Shown piece after piece: positions 1 through 14,000 of a stretch of 64,000 bases of DNA (positions are counted from its first letter, which is position 1; each line of letters starts with the position of its first letter). The translations under genes were made by a program, and so were the position numbers. The DNA is from Plasmodium brasilianum (Eukaryota; Apicomplexa; Aconoidasida; Haemosporida; Plasmodiidae). The notes beneath the pieces were generated by a model, which had not been told where the DNA came from, searched no databases, and saw nothing but the letters and a program-made list of their open reading frames with translations. The DNA is taken from contig NC_090126.1 in assembly GCF_023973825.1 (NCBI RefSeq), forward strand, positions 2,129,001-2,193,000, given 5' to 3'.

Positions 1-720
1 TAACAATTTTCTTTCTTCTTCTCTCTTTTCTTCAATTTCCTTTTCTTCTTCGTCTAATTGTTTATTTTCTTCATCTTTGAATTTTATAAATTCATTTTTT
101 AGTACATTTACATCTTGAATCCTTTTGTCCATGGGATGTTGACTAACAAATTCGTAAAGCTCTCTGTCGAAATTATTTTTGGCAGAATCATTAGCCTTAG
201 CAAAAGAGGAATAACTTTCAATATCTTCAAATCCTGTTAAATATCCTTCAGAACCTTTACCCATTTTGCCCATAGAACTATAACCTGATTCATTTGAATG
301 AACTTTTGTACTATCATCTGAATAATTATCTTTATTATGAGTAGACATAAAATTCCATTCACCATGAGAATTATTACTTTTGCCATCCCCAGCAGATCCT
401 CCAATTTTTTGATTATTTCCATCACTACTTGAGTTGCTACCTCTTGCACTATGTGAATCACTAGAATCAGAATTATTTCCAGAAACATCTTTACCAGCTT
501 TAGTTTCTAAATAAGAAATATTTGATCCATTTGATATTCTGTTATTTGAGAAATTATCATTATGTGAATTATTCCATGAATCCACATTATCATTAGTATT
601 AAAATTGTCAGACACTATGGGCCTTTCTAATCTTTTTTCTCCATTGAAATTTAAACTGCTAGAAAAGTTTTGGAACAGCACATGAACAAGTATTACTATG
701 CAGCTCGTGGAAATAAGCAT
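1..720 (-). CDS. RAP1: Rhoptry-associated protein 1, N-terminal 240 codons (cut by window edge)
   Basis: The visible part starts with ATG at 720-718 and stays open to base 1, so the gene continues to the left. The first 20 or so residues are a hydrophobic signal peptide (MLISTSCIVILVHVLFQN). A Ser/Asn/Gly/Asp-rich low-complexity region follows, and the fragment ends in a strongly Glu/Lys-charged, probably coiled-coil stretch (about residues 215-240). The signal peptide resembles that of P. falciparum RAP1, and the next genes (WD-repeat giant, CTP synthase) match the rap1 neighbourhood as I remember it. In the family, RAP1 is a soluble rhoptry protein that escorts RAP2/RAP3 to the rhoptry bulb for merozoite invasion; its Cys-rich C-terminal half is outside the window. 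Identity rests on the signal peptide and gene order, because the low-complexity part is not diagnostic. Confidence 0.72.
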   Translation of the reverse strand, partial: MLISTSCIVILVHVLFQNFSSSLNFNGEKRLERPIVSDNFNTNDNVDSWNNSHNDNFSNNRISNGSNISYLETKAGKDVSGNNSDSSDSHSARGSNSSSDGNNQKIGGSAGDGKSNNSHGEWNFMSTHNKDNYSDDSTKVHSNESGYSSMGKMGKGSEGYLTGFEDIESYSSFAKANDSAKNNFDRELYEFVSQHPMDKRIQDVNVLKNEFIKFKDEENKQLDEEEKEIEEKREEERKLL

Positions 721-3369
721 TTTTCTTGGATATAAAAAAATTTGCTATTCGTCTAAAAGAGTTTCCTGCATAAAACACCTATATACATTTACATATGCGT
801 GACGGCATGTGTATTAAAATAAGAACTTATACATATATATGAGTACTAGCACACGTGTGTATGCAAAATTTTAAAAATATTATATTATGAAAAGTCTAAA
901 AACAAAAATTAATCATAACCCATGTGGCTTTGTGACAAATGCGAAGGAGTAGACAGGTAAATCGTGAAAGATAAAAAGAGGTGAAGAGAAACGAAATAAG
1001 TCAAAATATGACAAAATAAGGCGAAATGAAACAAAATATTGCAAAATGAAACAAAATATTGCAAAATGTAACAAAATATTGCAAAATGAAACAAAATATT
1101 GCAAAATGTAACAAAATATAGCAAAATGGAACAAAATATAAAAAAATGCAACAAAATATAAAAAAATGCAACAAAATAAATTAAAGGACGGATACTACGT
1201 TCGAACAAAAATAAAATGGCAACCAAAATTTAGCAAATCTCATTTATAGTTTTACACTAAAAAATATACATATATAAAACTGATATGTATGTACATATAT
1301 ATATATATATATATATATGTACATCTGTTTTTAAAAATTGTAACTTTTCAAGTGTTGCGAATATCCACTTAATTGAGTTTCGCACAAATTATTTACACAA
1401 ATAAATTATTAACACAATTTACCGTAAATTTTATTTTATTTTTTTAAACTCATACATACACGTATTTATGTCCTTACACACTTGGTAGTAATACCTTCCA
1501 TCTTTTCGCTTGTAAATCTACGGTATAATTGGTATGACATCGCGTTTCTGCTTTATAGTGCATACTTTAAAAATTGGTGTTACTTTTTTTTTTTTTTTTT
1601 TCTCACTGTTTAGAGTTTACATAGAAAAAATTTTTATTCATTACTTTTATAATGCACCACATACAGAGAAACTTAAGTGATTAATTCCTCTTTTTTATGG
1701 AAGAGATAACAGCAAAATTTGTTTAAAATATATTTTTTTCTTGACACAAATAGCAATACTGTGAAATGCAATGAAGCGTCATAAATATATGCGAAAAGTT
1801 GTGAATATAGTACATACTATAACAATTTTTTTATTATTTTATTTTTATTTTTTTTACTTTCGATAGTCTATATTTCTATGCCATAAAGTGCATGAATCTT
1901 TAGAAAAAAAAGTTTTCCTTCTTTGCTTTACTCATTTATGCATAAATTCATAAAATAACTTATCTATTTTCGTATTTAAAATATAAAAACGTAAATTTCT
2001 TAGGTTTTAAAATTTTACCAATTTTTTTTATTCTCCTCTGAGAAGGGAAAATTGGAAGAGTACCAGAAAAATGACATGCATGTACATGTGAGTATACATA
2101 TATATACACGTATGTATGTGAACAAATAAACAATCAAATGTACACATATACTTGTTTATATATATGTACATTTATATATATATACGTACGTACATACTTA
2201 CGTATGCATGTGAAATATGTTGCTCCTGAAAAAAAGGAAACCAATTTTATTAATGGATGAAAGGATTTTGCGAAATATTTATTGAGTTTTAATATGTGGA
2301 ACAGACAATATAAGCCATATGCGGGTGACTACACTATATTTTGTACTTGACTATATTAACATGTACCTTTGTCGCCAAAGTAATTTTAGAGAACATTACG
2401 GTTTGTAAGCATTCAGACTGTTAGAAAAAGCGTTATTTTGGAAAAAAAAGGGAAAAAAATTTTTTTACATCTATAAAAATTTATTTTTTTCAAAAGTAAA
2501 AATTATTATTTTATGCAATATGTTCCAACATATTAAATATTTTTCATAAAGTTAATATTTTTATTTTTATTGCAAAATTAATGTTGTAGTATAAGATATA
2601 TATACATTTTTTAAAATGCATGACTTATCAATATCTTGAACTATTTATTGTGCCATCAGAACACTGTGTAATTATTTTATGTGTAGATGCGTACGTTAGC
2701 ATTTTATAAAAATAAAATTGATTATTCCATATTTTCCAAAATAAATTGAGTTTAATTTTTATTAACAATAAAATGAAAAAACCCAAAACTTGGAGGAAAA
2801 TTGTGTTTTTAAAAAAAACAGCGGATAAAAAGGAGTATATGTAATATCATCATCATATATTTTTATAATTTTCTCATTTTGGTGAACAATACAAAAATAT
2901 AAGCACCCATAATTGTAAACTCAAGAATGCAAATATTTTTATATATATACTGCATTTATTCCATAATTAATGTCGTTTTATTTTTTCTATATTTAAAAAG
3001 GAACTCATAATAATAGTTGCACATATTTCATTGTGCTGCCAAATGGGAAACTTAGTTGTACTAAGGCTAATTGTGATTTCCAAAAAAGTATATGTATTTT
3101 CTACTTTCATAGTATTTGCGTATGTATTTGTATATTTACATGTACAATTCACGCAAAGTTAGTAACATCATAATAACTCTCATATTTCATTCAAGAAGAA
3201 ATAAAAAAGTTTAAATTAAATATATAAAAAATTTGCTGAGTATGTATACATTATGGTATTTCATTAAGTTCGCTAAAAGTGTTAGCTCCATATATTCACG
3301 TGAAGACGGTAATATATACAGATGAACTCATATATGTATACATATATATGTACACCTATATATGTACAC

Positions 3370-3408
<39 letters not shown>

Positions 3409-4061
3409 TTGATACAAGCATGCAAACACATCAGGGTAATTTATAAATTTTCCTTTACTGTGAAAAACCTTATTTTATATATGTAACTGTTGCTCACATT
3501 AATATGTATTTTAAGAGGATACTTATTTTTCCTTTTTTTTTAAGATATAAATTTTTCTAATAAAGCTAAATTTACGTAGTAATAAGAACATCGTCAAATG
3601 TTATCATGCTACTTATATATATGAATAAAACATATTACTTCTCTCCCTCTTTTTTTTTTTTTTTTTTTTTTTAATAAATGGAAAAAATAATTCTTTTTTC
3701 AAAATAAATAAAATAAAAACAGTGTAATAAAATGGTGTTACAGTTTTTCTAACCATTATCCCTTTATTATTCAAGCAGGACATGATTAATCTATTCTGTT
3801 ATTATATACAAATTATTATGTATGAACAAGTTAAAAAAAAAAAAAAAAAAAATTATATAAATGAATCAAGTGGTTTTTATTTTTATATACCATACACAGT
3901 AGAACACACGTGCCAATAAATAACGAACTTACAAATTTTTTTTTTCTTTTTTTTTTGTTGGTAACCATTTTATATTTTTATATACTAGTGTACAAATATG
4001 CTTGCGTATATTTATACGTACTCAATACATATCTATATATCTATATCTATATATCTATATA

Positions 4062-4093
<32 letters not shown>

Positions 4094-4518
4094 CATATAT
4101 ACAAATATACATATATACATATACATACATGTATGTGATTTTGAACGAATCACAATTATTATCTCTTCACCTTTGGAAAAATCACAAAAGAAAATACCTT
4201 CTTTTTTTTTGTGTGTTTTAATGAAAAGAAAATATATTAATAAAGTAACCTCTATTCATTATTTTAAATAAGATTTAAATGATAAGAGGAAAAAGAAAAA
4301 TTAGATACATTTCCTAATTTTTAGCACACATATAAATATATATACACATATACGTACACATATACACGTTAAATGACTAAACGAAAAGAAAAAAAGTATA
4401 TTCCTCGAACATGATGTTAACTGGATACAATACTTTTTTGTTTTTTCTTCAAAACAGATAAGTTAAAGAAAGGATAAAAGAAAAAATAGGGGCAAAAATA
4501 ACAAAGCTTACAAATGTG

Positions 4519-4549
<31 letters not shown>

Positions 4550-5063
4550 AAAAAAAAAAAAAAACAAAAAAAAAAAAAAAAAAAAGAAAAAATTAAAAAA
4601 ATAGGTTATTCCGGCTCTTACGTATTCTTAAGAGTTTGCGTTGATAAATTTTTATGATTCAGTCCTCTAAAAAAATAAAAAGTACACATAAAATTCTTAG
4701 GAACATTTTTCATATTTATAAAAAAATGTGAATGGAATTTTATCTCATATTGCCAGTTTTATCTTTATTATGCTTGATTTTGTTAATTATAAATTAATTA
4801 CAAGTAAAATTTCTGCATATTTTCGAAAAGAAACTTAAGTGTACATGTATATTTACGTATACTTATATATATATATATATATACTTACATATATACATAT
4901 GTACATATGTGCTACATGTATATGTATTAAAGTCTATAGATGTGTCTGTTTTCTCCAGTTTCTTTAATTAACATGATTGTTTTAAGAGCGGGAAAATCAG
5001 GTGAGTAGAGAAATAATGATATAACAAAACGGTGAAATAAAGCTATAAAAGGGTGCACACAAA
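721..5063. other. Divergent intergenic region between rap1 and the WD-repeat gene
   Basis: This 4.3 kb region should hold the promoters of both flanking genes. It contains a 20-bp tandem repeat (about 1000-1180), (TA)n tracts near 1300, 3370-3406 and 4060-4080, poly-T/poly-A runs, and a roughly 100-bp A-rich stretch at 4519-4600. Three GTGCA/TGCAC motifs lie at 1558-1562, 1653-1657 and 1888-1892 on the rap1 side. A short minus-strand open stretch at 2967-3152 has no conserved features and is not called. Confidence 0.8.
1000..1180. repeat. 20-bp tandem repeat upstream of rap1
   Basis: About nine copies of a 20-bp unit (gcaaaatgaaacaaaatatt, with single-base variants) lie 280-460 bp upstream of the rap1 start codon. 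The later copies degenerate to aaaaaatgcaacaaaatata. Open frames seen through it on the minus strand are repeat artefacts. Confidence 0.85.
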
Positions 5064-8000
5064 ATGACAGGAATACAAAGAAGAGCCAACCCTTGGAAAA
5101 ATGTCAAGACGTTGAAAAGGTGCAACGTACATTTGCGGTCCTCATTCGACCTAAGTAAAAGTGTTGAACACAAATTTGTTTCATTTGCACTGAACTTACT
5201 ATGCGTAAGTAAGAAATATGAATTGATATTTATATCTTACGGTCAATATATATATATATTTGAGTTAAAAGATTTTACGGATAATAATATTTATATAAAT
5301 GAAAAATATGACACAGAAAAATGTTATGTTTTTAGAAATTTTAATAAAAAGGAAATAGGAAAAAGTAACTGCGGTTTTACAAATATGAATAAAATAAGAT
5401 ACGTTTACGAAGAAATTAAAAAAGACTTACAATTAAAAAAGTTGAATGTTCCAATTCCTTGTTTAATTCTTTCACCCCATATGTACTCTAAAGGATATGT
5501 TAATATAAAATGTGAAGAAAAAGAAAATTTCGATAAAAGTATATTAATATCTGCTGGATGGTCAGAAGATACGAATATATATTATGTTGAAAAATTTGTT
5601 GAATGTATAAATATTAAAAAAAAGCTAAAGCATATATTAGAAAAAAAGCTTTATGATTGTAAAAGATATGAAGAAATTATGACTCGTGAGCTGTATTATC
5701 CATATTTTCCTTATAACCCTAATTTTCATAGTTTTCTTAATGACCCATACTGTTTTTTAAAAAAGTTGAAAATAGATGAAAACAATTTTATTTTAAATTT
5801 AATATATAATAATGAATATACGGAAAACTACTCGAATGAATTCCTTGATATGTTTGAGTTATCGAAAAGTGTTACTAATTTTGACTACATGAAAAATAAG
5901 GTCAAAGAAAAGAGAAGAATTCTCTTGCACAAATTAGAAATGGAAAAAACAAAAAAATCAAAAAAAATAAAAAATAAAATATTAATAGCTAGTAATCGAA
6001 ATGTACATGCAAATTCAAGGAATGACGTGAAATATCCCTTTGTACAAATGAAAAACAAAAATGTATCTAAAAAAATTGTCAATAAAAAATGGAGGCGTGA
6101 AAAAGGAGTATTAACGAATGATGTTCATAAAAAAGGTCTATACAGAATTAAATGCAAATGTATGTTGAAATGTCCAAAGGATAGAAGCTATAATGTATTT
6201 AATAGCAAAATAGATAAAAATATACGCAATAAGACCAAAAGAGGTAAATTTAAGATTGCAGATATGTATAGCAGTTTTGAAAGCACACAAGAGGAAGAGG
6301 AAGAAGGAAATGAAGGAGCAGGAGAGGAAAAAGGACAACGCCAAAAAGAGAACAGTCATTTGAGAGAAAGAACAAATAGGAAAAATTTTAAAAAACATTA
6401 TTATAACTACTTCTTAGATGATGATACAAGAGGGGAAATTGAAGAAATTAATTTTTATAAAAAAATGTTTAATAATGTTTACATAGGGTATAATTTAAGA
6501 AATAACGTAGAGTTAAATGAACAGAATGATTATATAAATTCTTTTAGACAGGATAATCAATTTGTTAACAGTTATATTAAGTCATCAAGTGATGATGAAA
6601 ATGATAGTCTTACAAATTGTAAGTCGAAATTACGTAAACATAAAAATGAAAGAAAGGGGATAAAACTTGGTGAGCATAAAGAGGCACATACATTTTTGGT
6701 AATGAAAAAAAGGAGGAAATGTAAGAAGCACAAGCAAGAGGAAAAAGAAGAAGAGCAGCAGGCGGAGGGGGAGCAGACAGAGAAGAAGAAGGAGAAAAAG
6801 AAGGTGCAGCGGAACAAACCCAGGAAGAGAGAAAAACGAAATACAAAAGTAAATAGAACCATGCGTGACGATAGCAGTAGCCCCCTTACATATAACATTA
6901 CTTCCGGTAGGAATAAAAATTTTAATATCCCCTCAGAGAAGTACAAAATAAATATAAAAAAATATAAAGGTGATGATAGGAATATTAAATTAGAATATTT
7001 AAATGAAAATATTAAGAAATATATGTTATATATAGATCGATTAAATACTTTAAAAGAAGAAAGAAAAAAATTTGTTAATTTTTGCAAGTTATATATAAAA
7101 CATAAGTATTATGAAGAATACAGTAAAAAGCTGGAAGCTTTTTTAGATCCGTCCACTAAAATAAAATATAACCGTATATGGAAACAATTTAATATATTTA
7201 CTTTCAATTTATTTAATGTTGATCATAACGATAAAATATTAAAATATAATCATATATACCTACAATCAGACATTGTATTTAACAACAAAATGTATGCTAA
7301 ATCAGATACTTCTACGTGGGCCATTTCTTTTAATTTTACAAGAAATTTACTAGCTATTGGATCGAATACACATAACATAAATATATATAATTTGAACAAT
7401 TTTTATTATTTTAGGAAAAGGTATGACTATGATGAAGCATATAATTTTTTTAAAAATATGTTTGTGTATAATAAATTTAAAGTAAGTAATTTGTTTCCGC
7501 GTGATGATAAAGATCGATTTTATTTTAATAGTAGTGATGATGAAAAAGAAAGCTTTTTGATTAAAAAAAGAGAAAAGAGAAAAAAAAAAAATAATAAAAT
7601 AGAAACAAAAAACAAAAAATACAAACATAACAATGAAAACAAAGAACATTTTTTGCGCCAGTTCAACAATGATATGAAATATTCTGAACAGGTCATATAT
7701 TTAAATCTTTATGAAGGAAAAAAATTTGAAAATAATTCAAATGATGTAGAAAATATTCGTGACTCAAATACGCAAAATCAGTTATCGTATAATATTTTAC
7801 AAAATGATAAGAAGTATAAGAAGAAAAAAAGAAAAAAAGGAGGATTAAGTAGATCGAGTGAAAATTTATGGGACAGTGATATTAATGCATGCGTGTGTAA
7901 TTATTTATCGGATCTTATGGATGAGCGAGGGGGGGGAAAAAAGAAAAGAAAAGATACAAATAAGAAAAATAATATTAATAATAATAATAATAATAATAAT

Positions 8001-11000
8001 AATGGAAATAATTACGACCTTTTGGACAATAACTTTCCCTTCGAAAGAAAAAAAGAAAAGGGTTTCAATTATCATTTACAGAATGATGATATATACGAAA
8101 ATTACGAAAGAAAAGAAAGTGCAGAAGTAAAAGGAGACCAGCGTGCAGTATCACCTTTCTCATTTGATTGTTATGATTTTCCTTGTGCTAATGAAGTTAA
8201 AGCAGTGAAAGCGGTTAACGCGGTAACAAATGACAAGGACCTGAATTGCTCATTACATGAAGACTATATACATATTTGCAGAAAGTTAAAGATTAAATAT
8301 TTTAATGACGAGCTGGAATTAGAAAATGACCAAAAATACGGAAAAAACAATACTGGAAAGAATACCGGCACATTGCATGACAGCAGAGTTGGTGATAATT
8401 CGGAAAAGAAAAGTTCATATTTTACAATGTCAAATATGTCTTACAAAAAATATGACGAATCGCACGTAAATAAAATGATAAGGAACATTCTTAAAAAGAA
8501 GAGCAAAATTCCGATCGATTTAACCCTCTTTTTTACTAGTAGAAAAGAAAATTTGAAAAATATTCTACTAACCATATCTTATAATTTTCCAAGTGACTCA
8601 ATTCATATATTCTTAAAAGAAGCATGTATGGCAAAAAATATTTATACGAAGAAATTGAATGCGCCTGATAATATTTCATTGATTATAAATAAAATGAAAA
8701 GGGTATATTTAAAAAGATATGGTTCAAATGAATATTTTAATATAAAGTTGTTCAGTCGTGATGCACTAGTAGTTAATAATAAGAATTTTTTAAAAAATTG
8801 GTATTTGAAATATTTATGTAAAAATTTTTTTTATTTAAATGATAATGAAGGTTCATTGCAAAGTAGAACTGGAAGAGAAGAAAAAATGATAAAACGGGGA
8901 AATTTGTCGATGGAGGAAATGAAGTATATGCTAATCTCAAATGAAGACGGAATAAATAAAGAGGATAAAGCTAGTAAATACCTTAAAAAAAAAAAAGGAA
9001 GAGATGTTTATAAGAAAAACGAAATGGTGTATAATGAAAAGATTAAATTAATTAATTCGAATTTATACCTGCATAACAAGAGTAGTGGTGAAGAATCATT
9101 TAATAATGAGGATAAAAGTAGAATATATTGCTCAAAAAAAAGGTATAATTTGTTGGAAATAGAAAAAAGATATTATATATTACTTCCGTCCTATAAAGTG
9201 CACCATAATATATATAATAATGTGCCTCTGTACAATAATTTCTCAGAGTGCAAAAAAAAAATAATATGTCTTACGTACATGTACAGTTACAAAAGAGCTA
9301 ATATGATACTAAAAAGTATAAGTAAAAAATTTCGAAAGTTTATTAAAGACAGACATAATTTTACTTTTTTCAATACACCCCAACTGTTCTCAAATGAACA
9401 ATCTATTTATATAATTCTAGACAAAAAGAGAAGTAAAGAAAACAAAAAGTATCATTATGAGAACACTTCTTCCAAATATATTAATGAATTAAAAAATGTA
9501 ATAAAATATATACAAAGCCACACAACACCAGGCTTATTATATTTAAAAAATCAGAATGGTTATAATAAAAGAGAACAAACAGAGGAAGAAAAAAAAAAAA
9601 AAAAATACTAATCATATGTGAATTGCGAGATCATAATAATAACATGTTAGATACCATACATTTAACAAATGCAACAGCAGAGGAATGCTCAGATACCTTA
9701 TCTGATAGCCCATCAGGCCAATTAGGAGAAGAGAACTGTGTTTATTATTCTTTTCTATATGATAAGGCTGAAATAAATAACGAGAAAAGGAAAAAAAGAA
9801 AGAAAGGTTTAATGAGTAATAATATGAACAGTTCAGATAAACAAAAACGAAAAAAGAAAAAGAAAAGAAAAAAAACTTTAGAAAGTATCATTGCAAATAA
9901 AACGCATATGAGTGGAATAATAAAACATACTATTGAGATGGAGGTAAATAAATTAAATGAAAACTATTCAAACTTCATTAGTCAAGAAAGGAAAAGGAAA
10001 CAAAAAATAAAGAGTATAATATTGAATTATAATTCTTCATTAAATTCGAAGGAAGAATCAGATAATAGTGATTCATCTGAACGATCTGAAGAAAAAGAAC
10101 AACTTAATAACAGCGTGGATTACAGAGCCTTTCATTCGTCTTCCATAAATAATACAAGTATCCAAAATACAAGTCATTTAAATAGAATTATTAACGAAAA
10201 TTTATTGCATACGCGTAACCGAGTTATAAGAAATGGGTATAATTCTGATGTTTCAAATAGTGGTCGTCTTCTTGTTCGAGCATTAAATAATTTTAGAATG
10301 TTGAGAAATAATTTCTTAAATAATATACGAAATAATGTTAGACCTAATCGCGCTCGTGATAATGTTACGGATGATATTATAAATGAGAGCACCCATCGGT
10401 TTATAAGTACGATGGTGGACGCTACCCAAAATCTTTTAAACATTAACAGCTCTCTGAGCACTTACAATATAAGGGCTCCAAATAGTGTTAATGATCGTGA
10501 TAATGTTTCCAGTGCTGCGGAAGTTTCTAACATTCCTGATACGTCAAACGCGCTAGATGCTTCTAACATTCCTGATGCGTCAAATGCCTATAATGCCTCT
10601 AACATGACTAGTGTTAGTTTAACGAATCTTCCGAATATTAGATTAAGCAATATTCTTAGTTCTCGTTTAAGTAATCTTCCAAGTGTTAATTTAGATAATA
10701 TACTCAATGCCGCTTCGAGAAATGATCGTAATGGTTCTGGAAGAAATGATACTAATATAGAGATGGATGTCTATTTAGATTACATGAATCCTTCTCATAG
10801 CAATTATTATGCAAATTTAAGAACTCCCATTTCAAGAAGTTCAAATTTGAGATCTCCTAACTCGGAAATATTAAATTTGAGAGGGTTCAATATGGGTAGT
10901 TTAAATGCGAGATCACTCAACTCAAATCGTTTTAGTTTAAGAACTCCTAATAATGTAAATTCAAATTTTAGAAATTCAAATGTTCATAACATAAATTTGA

Positions 11001-14000
11001 GGAACTCAAATGTTCGAAGTATAAATTTGAGAAATTCAAATGTTCGAAGTATAAATTTAAGAACTCCATCTATTCATAATAATTTATATTCTAATAGAAT
11101 ATTAAATAACATTTTAAGACTTAGCTTAAATGGAAGAGAATCAAATGCAGATATATTGGGGATTGCGATAAATGCGAATAATCTTGATAATATAAACACG
11201 AGCACAAATGTAGTTGCAAATGTTGTAAATAATAACAGCAATAGTAGTAATAATAATGGGGGTAATAATAATGAAATTAACAATAATGAAATTAGTAATA
11301 ATGATATTAGTAATAATGATATTAGTAATAATGATATTAGTAATAATGATATCAGTAATAATGATATTAGTAATAATGATATTAGTAATAATGATATTAG
11401 TAATAATGATATTAGTAATAATGATATTAGTAATAATGATATCAGTAATAATGATATCAGTAATAATGATATTAGTAATAATGATATTAGTAATAATGAT
11501 ATTAGTAATAATGATATTAGTAATAATGATATCAGTAATAATGATATCAGTAATAATGATATTAGTAATAATGATATTAGTAATAATGATATTAGTAATA
11601 ATGATATTAGTTATAATGACAGTAGCAATAACGATAGTAGCCATAACAGCAACAGTAGCAGTAACGTGCAAAATGCATTCGAATTTCGCAGCGATAACGA
11701 TTTTATGTTTTTGAACATTATATATAACAATACATTAAATACAGGAGTTACAAATAGGAATACGTCCTCTACATCTGTAGACACACACAATATGCCAGCT
11801 GATGGAAATGTTATGAATAGTAGAGAATTGTATGTAGCTGGTTTGCTTCAAGAATTTAATATAAACAGAAATTTGAATAACAATCTGTTTAATGGAACAT
11901 TTAGAAACGGACCTGTATTGTATATAGACAACATAAAAAATGAGAACAAATTAGAGAGTTTAAAATGCAAAGAAAGGGAAGAAGTCAAAAGGAGAAATCA
12001 GAATAAACTTTTTTATGAAATTCCATTTAGTTTGAAACTTGCTTGTGAAAACAAGAAATATGATGCAACAGTAAGGTATATATACACCTTGTCAAAGAGC
12101 GCAGATGATATATTATTAAGTTGTATCAATAATTCAGAAGTGCTTTACGATTTTGTTATCATATGCGAGGGTTTATATACGGAAAATGAAGAATACCTCG
12201 TTGATAAGGCACAAGAGGAAGAATTTGAAAAAAATGGGATAATGTATGAAAAGTGTAGAGAAGAGGAGGAAGTAGAGGAAGCGGAAGAAGTGGAATATGC
12301 ACAGGAAACGCGGAAAATTGCACAACACGAGGAAAATAAAATAAAAAATGAAAATTCATTTATGGGAGGAAGTGAGTTTAAAGGGCCTCTTTCTCGTAGT
12401 TCGGAATCCATAAGATCTGCTATCACTCCGTTTGAAAAACCATCTTTTCCGAATTATGAAAATAACTACATAAGTAATAGTGATCTCAGCAATGTGTATG
12501 AAGGGACTGAATTGAGTTATAATAGTGCGAGTTACAAATACATGCAAAATTGTTATCTGATAAAGAAAAAAGTAGACACAATTAATCCGTTTTTAGATAA
12601 TGGTGAGAACACAATAAATTTAAAAAATACTTTCTCAAACTTAAGTGTAGACGTGTTAGAATTGTCTGATGAATCTTACTATTCCTGTTCAAGTAATACA
12701 AACTCTGATTTTAATGAAATAATAAAATCTGCTGATGAATGTTCTGAATGTGAATATTCAAATCTTTGCTTAGAAGAAAGTAATATAATAAATTTTACTT
12801 CAGCGTATCAATTTTTGAAAAAGGAACATTCAATTTTATATGCCAACAATTGTAATGTTTGCATAGAAAAGAATAAAGAGGGACCGATAACAAAATATTG
12901 TTTGAAAAGAGAATTTTTGAAGGAAAGGAAAAAAAAATTTAATGGTAACACGAATATTGTAACATTACGTATAAATGATTTTCAGCCTGATCCCATTTAT
13001 CATAGTGCGAATGAATATTCTAATGATAAGGAGGAGGGCATATTTTTATCTCCAAATGGAACAAATAAAGGATTAAATAGAAGAGGGAGAAAGAACAACA
13101 ACGAAAATGACAATACTGTTATAAAGTCGAAGTGGTTACAAAAAGTGCTATTACAGGAAAATTGGTACGAATATAACGAGGGGGAAGATGAGGTAATGGG
13201 GAAGGAAAGAGAGAAGTTAAAGGAGAACGTGAAAGAGAGCGTAAAGGAGAAGGTGAAGACACAGCAGAAAGAAGAAGACAAAGGACAACTGGAGATAAAT
13301 GACTACAATTCCAAACATGCTGATCGGCCTATGAAACGCGTGAATTCGTTAGAAGTAGATGAAAAAGGTATGTTGAATAATGATAATAATACATCTAACC
13401 AACTCCCTCGCGATAATGACTTAACAAGGAACAATTATACCGCTTTAAAAGAAGATACAGAGTTCGAAAAAACTTCAAATTTTAGTGAAAGGAAAATAAA
13501 AAAATATTACAACCAAAATATTAGCTCATTTATACATTATAAGGCAAAAGAAGTAAGAAATTATTTTTACGATGAGAAATATGTTAAGTACTTTCCATAT
13601 GATGATAGTAATAATATTAATAATATGAATAAACGTAATCTTTTGAAAAAAAGTTTTCTGAATAAATTAAGAAGTAGTCCAGCGTATTCATTAAAACAGT
13701 TATTAAATGAAATTTTCTGGACATTTTCTAATGTTACTTTTTATACAGCCGATTGGTATGATATACTGTACAAACTATTTTTTGAATCATCTTCACGATT
13801 TTACGAAATAGTTATAAAACATCATGAACATAATATACCTTGTGTCAAATTTTCTCCAGATGATAATTTTCTGTTATCATGTTCAGTTGATAAAAGTCTA
13901 GTCCTATGGAATCCATTCAATGTCAAAAATTATGATCTAGACAGAAGCTTCAACATATACGATTACATCTTCCCCCCAAATGTGAGAAGGAAAGATAATC

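Noticed and set aside
2967..3152. 61-codon minus-strand frame upstream of rap1
   Set aside because: Isolated, no splice partners found, likely chance.
9589..9605. Programmed ribosomal frameshifting as the explanation for the WD gene
   Set aside because: No slippery heptamer plus pseudoknot is evident, and Plasmodium is known to translate long A tracts faithfully; a miscounted homopolymer or an intron is simpler.
11141..11714. Long open frames on both strands (repeated Val-Ile-Met-Ile-Leu or Ile-Ile-Ile-Thr-Asn)
   Set aside because: Shadows of the 15-bp NNDIS repeat, which lacks stops in several frames; the true frame is the WD protein.
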